Positions 1-7,801 of a DNA stretch of 64,000 bases are shown here, one piece after another. The notes under the pieces were generated by a model. The model was given only the letters and a program-made list of their open reading frames with translations, made no database searches and had not been told where the DNA came from. Position numbers and translations under genes: made by a program. The stretch's first letter is position 1, and each line of letters begins with the position of its first letter. The stretch comes from Neisseriaceae bacterium TC5R-5 (GTDB lineage: Bacteria; Pseudomonadota; Gammaproteobacteria; Burkholderiales; Chromobacteriaceae): positions 65,500-129,499 of the forward strand of contig JACCFC020000001.1 of the NCBI GenBank assembly GCA_020830965.2, written 5' to 3'.

Positions 1-1126
1 ATCTAAAGTACTAGGTATTAATTTTAGTGGCCAGCAAGTGGCTGATATCCTGACACGTTTGGGCTTACAGTATCAGTTGGCTGCTGAGGTCTTTACCGTG
101 CAGGTGCCTTCGTTCCGTTTTGATATTGAAATCGAAGAAGATTTGATCGAAGAGGTGGCGCGTGTTTATGGTTATGACAATATTCCGGCAGAAGCACCAC
201 GCTCGACGCTACGCATGCTGGCACAACCGGAGAACTTGCGTTCGCGTGATCAGATTCGCCATTTGCTGGCGGATCGTGACTATCAGGAAGTGCTCACTTA
301 TGCCTTCGTTGATGAAGCTTGGGAGCGTGACTTTGCCGCCAATGATCAGGCCATACGCTTGATTAACCCGATTGCCGCGCATATGGCGGTGATGCGCTCT
401 ACTTTGATTGGCGGTCTGCTGGATGTTTTAGTCAGCAATCTGAATCGTAAGCAAGTGCGTGTGCGGATATTTGAAGTGGCCCGGGTATTTCATCAGTCTG
501 CTGAGTGGTTTGCCCAGCCAGAAAAGGTAGCGGGCCTGACTTGGGGGCATCGTTGCGCTGAGCAGTGGGCTGAGCCTGCCGAGCAGATAGATTTCTTCGA
601 TGCTAAAGCCGATGTAGAAGCACTGCTGCACCCGTACAAAGCAAATTATCGTCCTGCAGCCCATCCGGCCTGTCATCCAGGGCGCTGCGCTGAGGTGGTG
701 TTGAATGATCAGGTAATCGGTATCGTTGGTGAGCTACATCCTAAGTGGGTGCAGCAGTATGATTTATCTACCGCACCAGTATTATTTGAGCTTGATTTAG
801 CAGCCTTACAGAATCGCCAACTGATTCAAGCCAAAACGGTCAGTAAATTTCAAGCAGTACGGCGTGATTTGGCCTTATTGATCGATGAAACAGTATCTGT
901 GGCCGATCTGCTAGCCAATTTTGCCAAACATCGTACCGATATCGTTTTGGATGTGGCACTGTTTGACGTCTACCGTGGTAAAGGGGTGCCAGAAGGTAAG
1001 AAGAGCTTGGCTTTTGCTGTCTTGTTGCAGCACAATGGCCGGACTTTGACCGATGAGGATACGCAAGCTGCCATTAACGCTTTGTTGGCTGGTGTAACTG
1101 AGTTGGGTGCACAACTGCGCAATTAA
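1..1126 (+). CDS. pheT: Phenylalanine--tRNA ligase beta subunit (3' part)
   Basis: This is the C-terminal part of the beta chain of the alpha2-beta2 phenylalanyl-tRNA synthetase, which charges tRNA-Phe in the cytoplasm. The frame is open from base 2, so the gene begins before the window. Visible parts are the end of the B5 domain with the motif PSFRFDIEIEEDLIEEVARV, the synthetase-like core, and a C-terminal ferredoxin-fold anticodon-binding domain over the last 95 residues. ihfA follows 88 bases later, the usual pheST-ihfA order in proteobacteria. The GTG at 38 is an internal codon, not the start. Confidence 0.97.
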   Translation, partial: SKVLGINFSGQQVADILTRLGLQYQLAAEVFTVQVPSFRFDIEIEEDLIEEVARVYGYDNIPAEAPRSTLRMLAQPENLRSRDQIRHLLADRDYQEVLTYAFVDEAWERDFAANDQAIRLINPIAAHMAVMRSTLIGGLLDVLVSNLNRKQVRVRIFEVARVFHQSAEWFAQPEKVAGLTWGHRCAEQWAEPAEQIDFFDAKADVEALLHPYKANYRPAAHPACHPGRCAEVVLNDQVIGIVGELHPKWVQQYDLSTAPVLFELDLAALQNRQLIQAKTVSKFQAVRRDLALLIDETVSVADLLANFAKHRTDIVLDVALFDVYRGKGVPEGKKSLAFAVLLQHNGRTLTDEDTQAAINALLAGVTELGAQLRN

Positions 1127-1214
1127 GAGACTGTTACTGTTATTAGAGCGAGCTCTTTACTGCTTAGAAAAATCTAGGTGGTAATAAGTCATTATTGAAG
1201 TTTGAAAGGGTGTC

Positions 1215-1517
1215 ATGACTTTAACGAAGGCTGAACTTGCCGATATGCTGTTTGTTCAGGTAGGGCTGAACAAACGAGAAGCCAAGGAGATTGTTGAATC
1301 CTTTTTTGAGGAAATTCGGTTGGCTTTGGAGACTGGGGACTCAGTGAAACTATCTGGTTTTGGTAATTTCCAACTGCGCGACAAGCCGCAGCGGCCCGGG
1401 CGTAACCCTAAGACCGGGGAAGAGATTCCGATTACTGCGCGGCGTGTGGTGACTTTCCATGCCAGTCAGAAACTTAAAGGAATGGTCGAGCAATACCATG
1501 CAAATAAGCAAGGTTGA
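1215..1517 (+). CDS. ihfA: Integration host factor subunit alpha
   Basis: This is the alpha subunit of IHF, a sequence-specific DNA-bending protein of the HU family that works as a heterodimer with IhfB in replication, recombination and transcription. At 100 residues it has the normal family length. The beta-arm stretch around [20 protein letters not shown] is nearly identical to the E. coli protein. The ATG at 1215 has a GAAAGGG ribosome site 5 bases upstream. It follows pheT and overlaps the next gene by 20 bases, so the three are probably one operon. Confidence 0.97.
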   Translation: MTLTKAELADMLFVQVGLNKREAKEIVESFFEEIRLALETGDSVKLSGFGNFQLRDKPQRPGRNPKTGEEIPITARRVVTFHASQKLKGMVEQYHANKQG

Positions 1518-1851
1518 ACTACCCTCAATTCCATCCAAGCGCTATTTCACTATTAATGAAGTAGCGCAGCTGGCTGGTGTAAAGCCCCATATCCTACGGT
1601 ATTGGGAGCGGGAGTTTGCGCTATTGCGCCAGGTGCAACGCAGAGGGAACCGTCGGTATTACCAGCACCAAGAGGTGTTGTTGGTGCGGAGAATACGTGG
1701 TTTGTTATACGACGATGGTTTTACCATCCAAGGTGCTCGTCAGCATCTGGAGGTGGGTGGTGTCAAAATTCTCCCGGCTACAGCTCAGGAAGTTAGGGTT
1801 GAATTAGAATCTATTTTGAATTGGCTCGATTCTAGTCTTGGCAAAGATTAG
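1498..1851 (+). CDS. MerR family transcriptional regulator
   Basis: This is a small DNA-binding regulator of 117 residues with a MerR winged helix-turn-helix at about residues 13-80 ([20 protein letters not shown], then RRGNRRYYQ). There is no long coiled coil or effector-binding domain, as is usual for the homologue found next to ihfA in many beta- and gammaproteobacteria. An ATG at 1459 is in frame, but the start at 1498 gives the conserved family N-terminus. Translation is probably coupled to ihfA, whose stop lies inside this gene. The target genes are unknown. Confidence 0.9.
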   Translation: MQISKVELPSIPSKRYFTINEVAQLAGVKPHILRYWEREFALLRQVQRRGNRRYYQHQEVLLVRRIRGLLYDDGFTIQGARQHLEVGGVKILPATAQEVRVELESILNWLDSSLGKD

Positions 1852-1884
1852 AACTTAGTTTATTATTGCTCCTCTTTGTGAAGT

Positions 1885-1961
1885 CGGGGTGTGGCGCAGC
1901 CTGGTAGCGCACCTGCATGGGGTGCAGGGGGTCGGAAGTTCGAGTCTTCTCACCCCGACCA
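1885..1961 (+). tRNA. tRNA-Pro (anticodon GGG)
   Basis: The gene forms a full 77-base cloverleaf with CCA encoded. The acceptor stem CGGGGTG (1885-1891) pairs with CACCCCG (1951-1957). The anticodon arm CCTGC/GCAGG encloses the loop ATGGGGT, giving anticodon GGG at 1919-1921. The T-arm carries GTTCGAGTC. It reads CCC and CCU proline codons. AT-rich accessory DNA begins just downstream. Confidence 0.98.
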
Positions 1962-2010
1962 AAGATCAGTCAATAATAAACGGCCCGTTAGAGGTGTCGT
2001 TGCTTTTTTC

Positions 2011-2050
2011 TTAGAAAACCTTCTAGCAGAAATGTTAGAAGGTTTTCTAA
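2011..2050 (+). terminator. Perfect 15-bp hairpin after tRNA-Pro
   Basis: TTAGAAAACCTTCTA (2011-2025) is exactly reverse-complementary to 2036-2050, with a 10-base loop. It lies 50 bases beyond the tRNA and contains T-rich flanks, so it is a likely terminator for the tRNA transcript. Because the arms themselves begin TTAGAAAA, it could act in both directions and also end transcription of the decayed frame on the minus strand. Confidence 0.7.
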
Positions 2051-2081
2051 TTTAAATCCTGCTTTTACTACGTGGTGGCAG

Positions 2082-2411
2082 TTATATTGTCATGTTGCTT
2101 ATGTGCGTTTCATGAGCGCCAATATAGTTTCTGTTGTCCGGATCCCAGTCTTGCGTCAGTGAGTTGCCTGCTAGTGAGGCATAGGTAACTTTTTTAGATC
2201 TAATATCCTTTAGCGTTAATCCTTTTAGTCCAATCCAGGCGTAAGTTATTTCCTGTGCTGATCTTAGTCCAAATGTGGTGTAAGCTAGCCTTTATCAATT
2301 GCAAATAACATAAATGCTAGGCGCTTTTTGTCCATTTGGCAGTCCCTCTAATATAGGTCTATGTAGCATTGCATCATGTCCTATAAGCCAGTAGTAATCT
2401 TGGTAAGAAAA
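2082..2411 (-). pseudogene. Decayed reading frame, family not recognised
   Basis: On the minus strand 110 consecutive codons in one frame read like protein, for example YYWLIGHDAMLHRPILEGLP upstream and SLAGNSLTQDWDPDNRNYIG downstream. They are broken only by two adjacent stops, TGA and TAA, at 2297-2292. A TAG closes the frame just upstream of 2411, and no start codon is available for either half. I infer a gene remnant that has lost its 5' end and gained stops. The region is AT-rich like the neighbouring secreted-protein gene. I cannot assign a family, and a chance open frame is possible. Confidence 0.4.
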
Positions 2412-2553
2412 CTATAAATTTTATTAAATATTAAAATAGATCAAATGATTATTTTTCTTTAGAAATATTTAAAAAAAATATTGCATGATGTGAAAATACG
2501 AACATCTCTTTTATTAGATTCGTTTTTTAGAGCAGTCTGAGGAGAATAGAATA
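2412..2553. other. AT-rich leader region of the secreted HExxH gene
   Basis: These 142 bases are strikingly rich in A and T (runs such as AAATTTTATTAAATATTAAAA) compared with the flanking housekeeping genes. They presumably hold the promoter of the downstream gene, but no single -35/-10 pair stands out. With the pseudogene and hairpin this accounts for the whole gap from 1962 to 2553. Confidence 0.5.
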
Positions 2554-3354
2554 ATGAAAAATAATCGATGGTTGTTAGTCGCTAAGCTTGATTTTTGTCG
2601 CGTGCTCTTTCTTGTTTTTGTTATGTTTATGGGCTCTTTTTCAATAGCATCAGCTCAAAATGTGATATTACCAGTCCCTCAAAGTATTGTTACTCAATAT
2701 AATTTAGACATACGTTGGTACAATAAATATATTGATGCTTGGGGAATACCCATTCTAGGTTCAAGAAATTTGAGTGATGCAGCTTTGCTCAAAGCGCATG
2801 CCCAACTTGGTGCGTTGCTTAGAACCTATCCATATTGGCCTCTTGCGGCACTTGATTTACGAAAAGTCCGTGTGGTTTTATTTGCTAGGAATGAGCGAGC
2901 TAGTGCGATTCCAGAATTTTATGCTAGGTATGGCACTGGACTAGATGGCGTTTATTGGGCTGGATTTGGTGCAACATTGAGTCTCCCGATCACTGCTGGC
3001 TCCGAGGCAAATATTCTCGATAACTGGGGGCAAGAAAATTTACTTGTACATGAGTTTGCCCATACTCTTGCAGGCTTGGCTCTTCCGTATATTAATGGTA
3101 ATTTTTCGAACGATTTACAATATGCCTATACCAATGCACGTGCCAAAGGGCTATGGAGTAATACTTATGCTGTAACCAATATTGACGAATATTGGGCAGA
3201 GGGTGTGCAGACTTATTTTGATGTTAACCGAGTAGGTCCTGTTGGTGGTGATGGAGTACACAACGATATAAATACGAGAGTTAAACTGTTTGCTTATGAC
3301 CGTTTGCTATTCAACTTGCTGGATGGAATCTACCAAGGGCACACTCTGCCATAA
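2554..3354 (+). CDS. Putative secreted zincin-type metallopeptidase
   Basis: This 266-residue protein has a long basic and hydrophobic signal peptide ending SIASA before Gln35, so it should be exported. The sequence shows HEFAH at residues 166-170, the HExxH zinc-binding and catalytic motif, and a second acidic motif DEYWAEG at 211-217. That spacing suits a third zinc ligand at E212 or E216, as in gluzincin-like peptidases. I do not recognise the exact family, and activity is inferred from the motif only. AGGAG sits about 10 bases before the ATG. The gene is much more AT-rich than its neighbours and stands alone between a decayed frame and a dispersed repeat, which suggests horizontal acquisition. 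Confidence 0.7.
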   Translation: MKNNRWLLVAKLDFCRVLFLVFVMFMGSFSIASAQNVILPVPQSIVTQYNLDIRWYNKYIDAWGIPILGSRNLSDAALLKAHAQLGALLRTYPYWPLAALDLRKVRVVLFARNERASAIPEFYARYGTGLDGVYWAGFGATLSLPITAGSEANILDNWGQENLLVHEFAHTLAGLALPYINGNFSNDLQYAYTNARAKGLWSNTYAVTNIDEYWAEGVQTYFDVNRVGPVGGDGVHNDINTRVKLFAYDRLLFNLLDGIYQGHTLP

Positions 3355-3436
3355 TGCAACCTAATACAATCCTGCGAATTCAAAAAGTAAGTTTAACAAG
3401 GGTCAACTAATAACTTAACTCAATGAATTACTACAA

Positions 3437-3551
3437 AGAGCCGCCAAGAAAACCTCGAAGAGCCCCTGAGCCAAGGTGCGCCGACGCAGACAGTGCCAGT
3501 AGTACGGCAAGGAGGCGCAACGCTGGATCTGGGGTTTTGTTAGCGGCGCTA
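3437..3551. repeat. Palindromic dispersed repeat, copy 1 (long form)
   Basis: The left end AGAGCCGCCAAGAAAAC is nearly the inverse of the right end GGGGTTTTGTTAGCGGCGCT. Just inside the left end comes CCTCGAAGAGCCCCTGAGCC, which is shared word for word with the copy at 27901-27978. This copy keeps an interior of about 40 bases (TGCGCCGACGCAGACAGTGC onwards) that the second copy lacks. No coding frame is present, so it is a MITE-like or REP-like mobile palindrome rather than an insertion sequence. Confidence 0.75.
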
Positions 3552-3703
3552 AAAACCTGAGTTGGTTAAGCTAGCTTAGTCATTCCCTCCTCGCTGATAA
3601 CTGATTTTTCTGTCGAACTCAGCAATTTCCGCATCCATGATCTTGGTAAAGTTGGTGGTTTTTTAGGGAAGTACTGTGGCTTATTCGTTGAATCCAACTG
3701 TTT
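3552..3703. other. Intergenic DNA between repeat and antiporter gene
   Basis: No gene is evident. On the minus strand, two overlapping frames stay open without a usable start, including one that directly continues the antiporter frame past its TAA for 45 codons. I see no terminator hairpin. This region together with the repeat copy makes up the gap from 3355 to 3703. Confidence 0.4.
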
Positions 3704-5470
3704 TTATAGTGAAACTTTATCCGTTGCTTGATCCGTTTCAAACAGCTCCTCCAACTCTTTCATTGCATCTTTCGAAGTTTGAATCAGCTGCTCCTCATCA
3801 TGGTGAACAGCCAACTGCTGCTCCAATATTTTTTCATCGTGCTCAACAAACAGCGTGGCAATATTCTCGGCTTCCGTTCGTGTAAATCCTACACCGTTTA
3901 GCACTTCAACCCCCAGCGCTACGCTGGCGGCAAAAGTCTCTCGCACGGCCACATTGACACCCAAATCTTTTAGCTTGTAGTAATGCAAACGGTTACGTGC
4001 ACGCGCGTAAATCATTAACTGCGGAAAATGACGGCGTACCGTTGCTGCGGTGCGAATGGACGCTTCCACATCATCTATCGCTAGCACCAGAATTTTAGCC
4101 CGCTCGGCCCCTGCCGCACGCAGCAAATCCAGACGGGAAGCATCACCATAATAAACTTTGTTGCCAAAGCGACGAACAAAATCCACCTGCTCGGCATTGA
4201 TTTCCAATACCGTCACCGGGATTTTGCGCAACCTTAATAAACGGGTAATGATCTGACCAAAACGACCAAAACCAGCCACAATTACCGGGTAATCACGTTG
4301 CTCAATCTCATCAAATTCCGGTGTCAACTGAGGTTCCAGATATGGCACTACCCAGCGCTCGTGCATAATTACCATAAACGGCGTCAAGGCCATTGATACT
4401 GTCACCGTCAAACTGAGCAAATCGGCCAAGGCTACTGGGATGAGCTGCCCGGCCGAAGCCTGAGCAAACAATACAAAGGCAAACTCGCCACCCTGGCATA
4501 GATAAACGGCAAAACGCCGACTGGCCTGACCATTGAGCCCACTGACTCGTCCTATTCCATACAGTACCACGGCCTTAATCAGCATCAAGCCAAGCGCCAG
4601 CTCAATAATCAATAAGGGGCGGTCTACCAATAAGCCAAGGTTTGCCGACATCCCCACTGCCACAAAAAATAAGCCTAACAGCACACCTTTAAACGGATTG
4701 ATATCGGCCTCAATCTCATGGCGAAACTCCGAGTCCGCCAATAATACCCCTGCCAGAAAAGCCCCCAGGCTCATACTCAGCCCAGCCTTTTCTAATAACA
4801 GCGCAGTACCGGTCACCACTAGCAAAGTAGCCATGGTGAACAACTCATTACTATGCGCTTTGGCAATTAGCCGGAATGCGGGACGTAATAAAAAACGTCC
4901 GCCAAGCACGACCAGCAACAACACGGCTAGTGATACCCACACTGGTGGCCGGGCTGCACCAATATGGATAGGCGACAACAGCGGTATCAGCGCCAACAGT
5001 GGTATCACCGTCAAATCCTGAAATAACAACACGGCAAAGGCACTGTGACCATGTCGGGCGGTCAGTTGCCTTTTCTCTGCCAGCATTTGCAACACAAAAG
5101 CCGTTGAGGACAGCCCTAGGCCCAAGCCGATAATCAGCGAAGCTTGCGGGCTGACGCCTGATAAATAAGCTACTCCACCCAACAACAAAGCGGTGAGGAA
5201 TAGTTGTGCCCCGCCGACACCAAATACCGCATGGCGCAACACCCAAAGACGCGAAGGTTGTAACTCCAGACCGATCACAAACATCAATAGCACCACACCA
5301 AACTCGGTTGCATGCAATACCGCTGCCGTATCATTTACCAGCCCTAAACCCCAAGGGCCTATCACAATGCCTGCTACTAAAAACCCTAACACCGAAGCTA
5401 GTCCAAAACGCTGCAGCACCGGTACCACAATCACGGCTGCGGCCAACAAAAAAACGACTTGGGTCAGCAT
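3704..5470 (-). CDS. CPA2 family monovalent cation:proton antiporter with RCK domain (Kef type)
   Basis: This is an inner-membrane K+ (or Na+)/H+ exchanger of 588 residues. About twelve hydrophobic segments fill residues 1-380, including the family stretch GLGLGLSSTAFVLQMLAEK. A cytoplasmic TrkA-N/RCK nucleotide-binding domain follows at about 395-520, with the Rossmann loop VIVAGFGRFGQ and the YYGDASRLDLLRAAGA segment. The architecture matches KefB, KefC and YbaL, which protect against electrophiles or adjust cytoplasmic pH. I cannot choose among those names. AGGA precedes the ATG by about 10 bases. The gene stands alone on the minus strand. Confidence 0.9.
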   Translation of the reverse strand: MLTQVVFLLAAAVIVVPVLQRFGLASVLGFLVAGIVIGPWGLGLVNDTAAVLHATEFGVVLLMFVIGLELQPSRLWVLRHAVFGVGGAQLFLTALLLGGVAYLSGVSPQASLIIGLGLGLSSTAFVLQMLAEKRQLTARHGHSAFAVLLFQDLTVIPLLALIPLLSPIHIGAARPPVWVSLAVLLLVVLGGRFLLRPAFRLIAKAHSNELFTMATLLVVTGTALLLEKAGLSMSLGAFLAGVLLADSEFRHEIEADINPFKGVLLGLFFVAVGMSANLGLLVDRPLLIIELALGLMLIKAVVLYGIGRVSGLNGQASRRFAVYLCQGGEFAFVLFAQASAGQLIPVALADLLSLTVTVSMALTPFMVIMHERWVVPYLEPQLTPEFDEIEQRDYPVIVAGFGRFGQIITRLLRLRKIPVTVLEINAEQVDFVRRFGNKVYYGDASRLDLLRAAGAERAKILVLAIDDVEASIRTAATVRRHFPQLMIYARARNRLHYYKLKDLGVNVAVRETFAASVALGVEVLNGVGFTRTEAENIATLFVEHDEKILEQQLAVHHDEEQLIQTSKDAMKELEELFETDQATDKVSL

Positions 5471-5545
5471 ATTTCTATCCTAGCTACGAAAATAATGAAA
5501 ACCTGGTGGAGCATCATAGTGATGCCACTAGCAGCGAGCAATCTA

Positions 5546-6436
5546 TTAACGACCATCATTGCTCAATAATGCCGCCCGCTGCCGCTCGCGAAACTCACCG
5601 GGTGGACAAGCGGCCTGCCGTTTAAAAAATTTCTGAAAATTACTGGCATCAACAAAGCCCAGTTGCAACGCAATCTGACTCACGGTGAACTCGGAATAAC
5701 CCAACATGCGCTTTGCCTCCAAGCCAATGCGGCTATCCAGCAACTGTTTGGCGGTACCACCCGTAATAGCCAGACAAGCCCGCACCAAAGTTCGCTCAGA
5801 ATATCCCAGAACCTGCGCGTAACTTGCTACCTGGTGCCACTCACGGAAATGCTGCTCCACCAAATCACGGTAACGGATAAACGTCACTCGCAGCTTGCTG
5901 TCTGCCACCACAGTAGCTTTAGCTTGCGGTGGCAGACTAAGGCGGAGCATCAGTGTATTCAACTGCCATTGCAACAAACGATGAACTGTACTAGCAGGAA
6001 ACTCTACCAGGTGCGCATCGCTGGCAATCTGCCGTACCAGCGCCTGGCACAACAACGACTGCCCGCTATCCGGCTGCAATAAAGCAGGCAACTGCTGCAC
6101 GCGTTGCAATAAATCAATCTCTTGCGATTGACGGATAGACCATTCAAATATTGATGGCTCAATCATGATGATATAACCATGCCAGCATGAGGGATGATGA
6201 AAATGCTGCACCTGCCCTGGCTTTACCAATAGCCACTCACTTGGGCCAACCTCATAGGGTACAAAATCAATATCGTGGCGCAACTTCCCTTCCTCTACCG
6301 CCAGCAATAGAAAAAAACTCACCATTTGCGGAATACGAAAATGCTCCGGGGTCTCGTTGTTGCGCAACTGCTCACTCGTCAGTATCTCCACACCAAAGTG
6401 ATAGTTACCTCGCGGTTGATAATTCACCTTAAGCAT
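5546..6436 (-). CDS. AraC family transcriptional regulator
   Basis: The protein has 296 residues. An N-terminal cupin-like sensing part (VGPSEWLLVKPGQVQHFHHP) precedes a C-terminal pair of helix-turn-helix motifs of the AraC/XylS type. The second motif, FTVSQIALQLGFVDASNFQK, followed by FFKR, is the family signature. I chose the ATG at 6436 because GGGGGT lies 5 bases upstream; the ATG at 6454 has AGGA too close to it. It is divergent from the zinc-ribbon and lipoprotein pair, which is a plausible target. The ligand is unknown. Confidence 0.88.
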   Translation of the reverse strand: MLKVNYQPRGNYHFGVEILTSEQLRNNETPEHFRIPQMVSFFLLLAVEEGKLRHDIDFVPYEVGPSEWLLVKPGQVQHFHHPSCWHGYIIMIEPSIFEWSIRQSQEIDLLQRVQQLPALLQPDSGQSLLCQALVRQIASDAHLVEFPASTVHRLLQWQLNTLMLRLSLPPQAKATVVADSKLRVTFIRYRDLVEQHFREWHQVASYAQVLGYSERTLVRACLAITGGTAKQLLDSRIGLEAKRMLGYSEFTVSQIALQLGFVDASNFQKFFKRQAACPPGEFRERQRAALLSNDGR

Positions 6437-6569
6437 CTTACCCCCAGTACACATGTCCTATTTTAACCATAAAAACGCCGATAAATGCCTTATTTTAAAT
6501 ACTAAATGACCATAATATGCAAAGCAGTAACACACTTCCAACACATTACTTTCATCAGGAGGAACCAGC

Positions 6570-6752
6570 ATGTCGGATGTAGCCAACTGCCCTTGTTGTG
6601 GGGCGACAGCCAAAGTCATCTGTGATGAATACGGTCAGATAATCCGTTACCACACGCTACAGGATCAGGACTTGATCAGAAAAATTACCCAACTCAAGCA
6701 AGCCATCGCTAAACAAGCCCGCAGCCCTGATACGGCTACGGCTAAGGACTGA
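6570..6752 (+). CDS. Small zinc-ribbon-like protein
   Basis: This 60-residue protein starts with a Cys cluster CPCCG (residues 7-11) and has another Cys at 18, which suggests a partial zinc ribbon. A charged, probably helical region follows. It has an excellent AGGAGG ribosome site 8 bases before the ATG. It lies 13 bases upstream of the lipoprotein gene, so the two are probably one transcript. No function can be given from sequence. Confidence 0.65.
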   Translation: MSDVANCPCCGATAKVICDEYGQIIRYHTLQDQDLIRKITQLKQAIAKQARSPDTATAKD

Positions 6753-6765
6753 AAGGTTATTCATC

Positions 6766-7659
6766 ATGCCTCGCACCTTATCCTCTGTAACCGTTTATTG
6801 CGCCTCCTTTGCTCTTGGCTTCGCCTTGCTAGGCTGTGCCGATCAAAACGCCAGCACTAGGCAAGTTGATCTCACCCCGGAGCAACAGCAAACAGCCACC
6901 AATAAAGCGTTAGCAACCACCGCCATGACCGGCTTGATGATCGACAAAAACCCTAGCATCGTCGATCAGTACTGGAGCGCTAATTACATCCAGCACAGCC
7001 CTATCCAACCGGCTGGGCGCGCACCAATAGAACAATGGGTCGCGACCCTTCCTGCCAATACACAATTCAAGTATCAAATGGGCCGCGTACTGGCCGAAGG
7101 CGATTTAGTCGCCTTTCAAGGTCGTGTCGAAGGTTTTATGGCGCAGCCCGTCATTATGCTGAATCTGTTCCGAGTACAGGATGGCAAGCTGGCAGAACAC
7201 TGGGAAGGCATCCAGATAGAAAGCGGGCCCAACCCGAATGGCCACACTATGTTTGATGGCGCTACAGCGATGACGGATCTGGATAAAACAGAAAGCAATC
7301 GCCAAGTAGTCAGCGGCTTTATCAATAGCGTGTTAATACAGGGCAATCTGGCAACGCTGGAACAATTCATCAGCCCTATGCAATACATCCAGCACAACCC
7401 GCAAATTGCTGACGGCATTACTGGCATACGCAGCGGTTTTCAGGCACTAGCTGATGCCGGGATCTTGATACGCTACAGTAAAGTTCATCGTCTAATTGCT
7501 GAGGGAAATTTTGTCTTAAGCCATAGCGAAGGCACTTTTGGCGGCAAAGCTACCCAGTTCTTCGATATTTTCCGTCTGGAAAATGGCAAAATTGTCGAAC
7601 ATTGGGACGTGATTCAGGATATTTCAAATGGCTCGCTGAACAATAACGGGGTGTTTTAA
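6766..7659 (+). CDS. Lipoprotein with two SnoaL/NTF2-like domains
   Basis: The 297-residue product has a lipoprotein signal peptide with lipobox LLGC (Cys24), so it is predicted to be membrane-anchored on the periplasmic side. The mature part is an internal duplication of a SnoaL-like (NTF2 superfamily) fold, at about residues 46-160 and 178-297. Each half contains YIQH, and each ends with the same GK(L/I)xEHWxxIQ motif. SnoaL-like proteins are annotated as aldol condensation-type or generic ligand-binding folds, so the role here is unknown. AAAGG precedes the ATG. Confidence 0.8.
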   Translation: MPRTLSSVTVYCASFALGFALLGCADQNASTRQVDLTPEQQQTATNKALATTAMTGLMIDKNPSIVDQYWSANYIQHSPIQPAGRAPIEQWVATLPANTQFKYQMGRVLAEGDLVAFQGRVEGFMAQPVIMLNLFRVQDGKLAEHWEGIQIESGPNPNGHTMFDGATAMTDLDKTESNRQVVSGFINSVLIQGNLATLEQFISPMQYIQHNPQIADGITGIRSGFQALADAGILIRYSKVHRLIAEGNFVLSHSEGTFGGKATQFFDIFRLENGKIVEHWDVIQDISNGSLNNNGVF

Positions 7660-7710
7660 GCACCAGCAGCGGCCTCAATCTCTCATGCTGCGCCCTCACG
7701 AAAGTGTCAC

Positions 7711-7746
7711 AAAAAACACCCCAAGATTTCATCCCTTGGGGTGTTT
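7711..7746 (-). terminator. Rho-independent terminator of the DUF2145 gene, probably bidirectional
   Basis: AAACACCCCAAG (7714-7725) pairs perfectly with CTTGGGGTGTTT (7735-7746) around a 9-base loop. On the minus strand the stem is followed by a run of six T, so it terminates the DUF2145 transcription unit. It also lies 55 bases after the lipoprotein stop and may serve both convergent units. Confidence 0.85.
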
Positions 7747-7801
7747 CATCTACCGGGAAGACAATACAAGCGCGATAGACACTTTGCTACAGTATGCCGC
7801 G

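Noticed and set aside
3569-3703. Antiporter frame stays open for 45 codons past its TAA
   Set aside because: This much open frame is expected about one time in ten by chance, and the protein already has normal length; no sign of readthrough.
1962-3703. Genomic island with attachment sites at tRNA-Pro
   Set aside because: I found no second copy of the tRNA 3' end and no integrase, so a full island call is not supported; only an accessory patch is claimed.
4533-5021. Plus-strand frames opposite the antiporter, metE and other large genes
   Set aside because: They are antisense shadows with Ser/Thr/Pro/Asn-rich composition and no ribosome sites.
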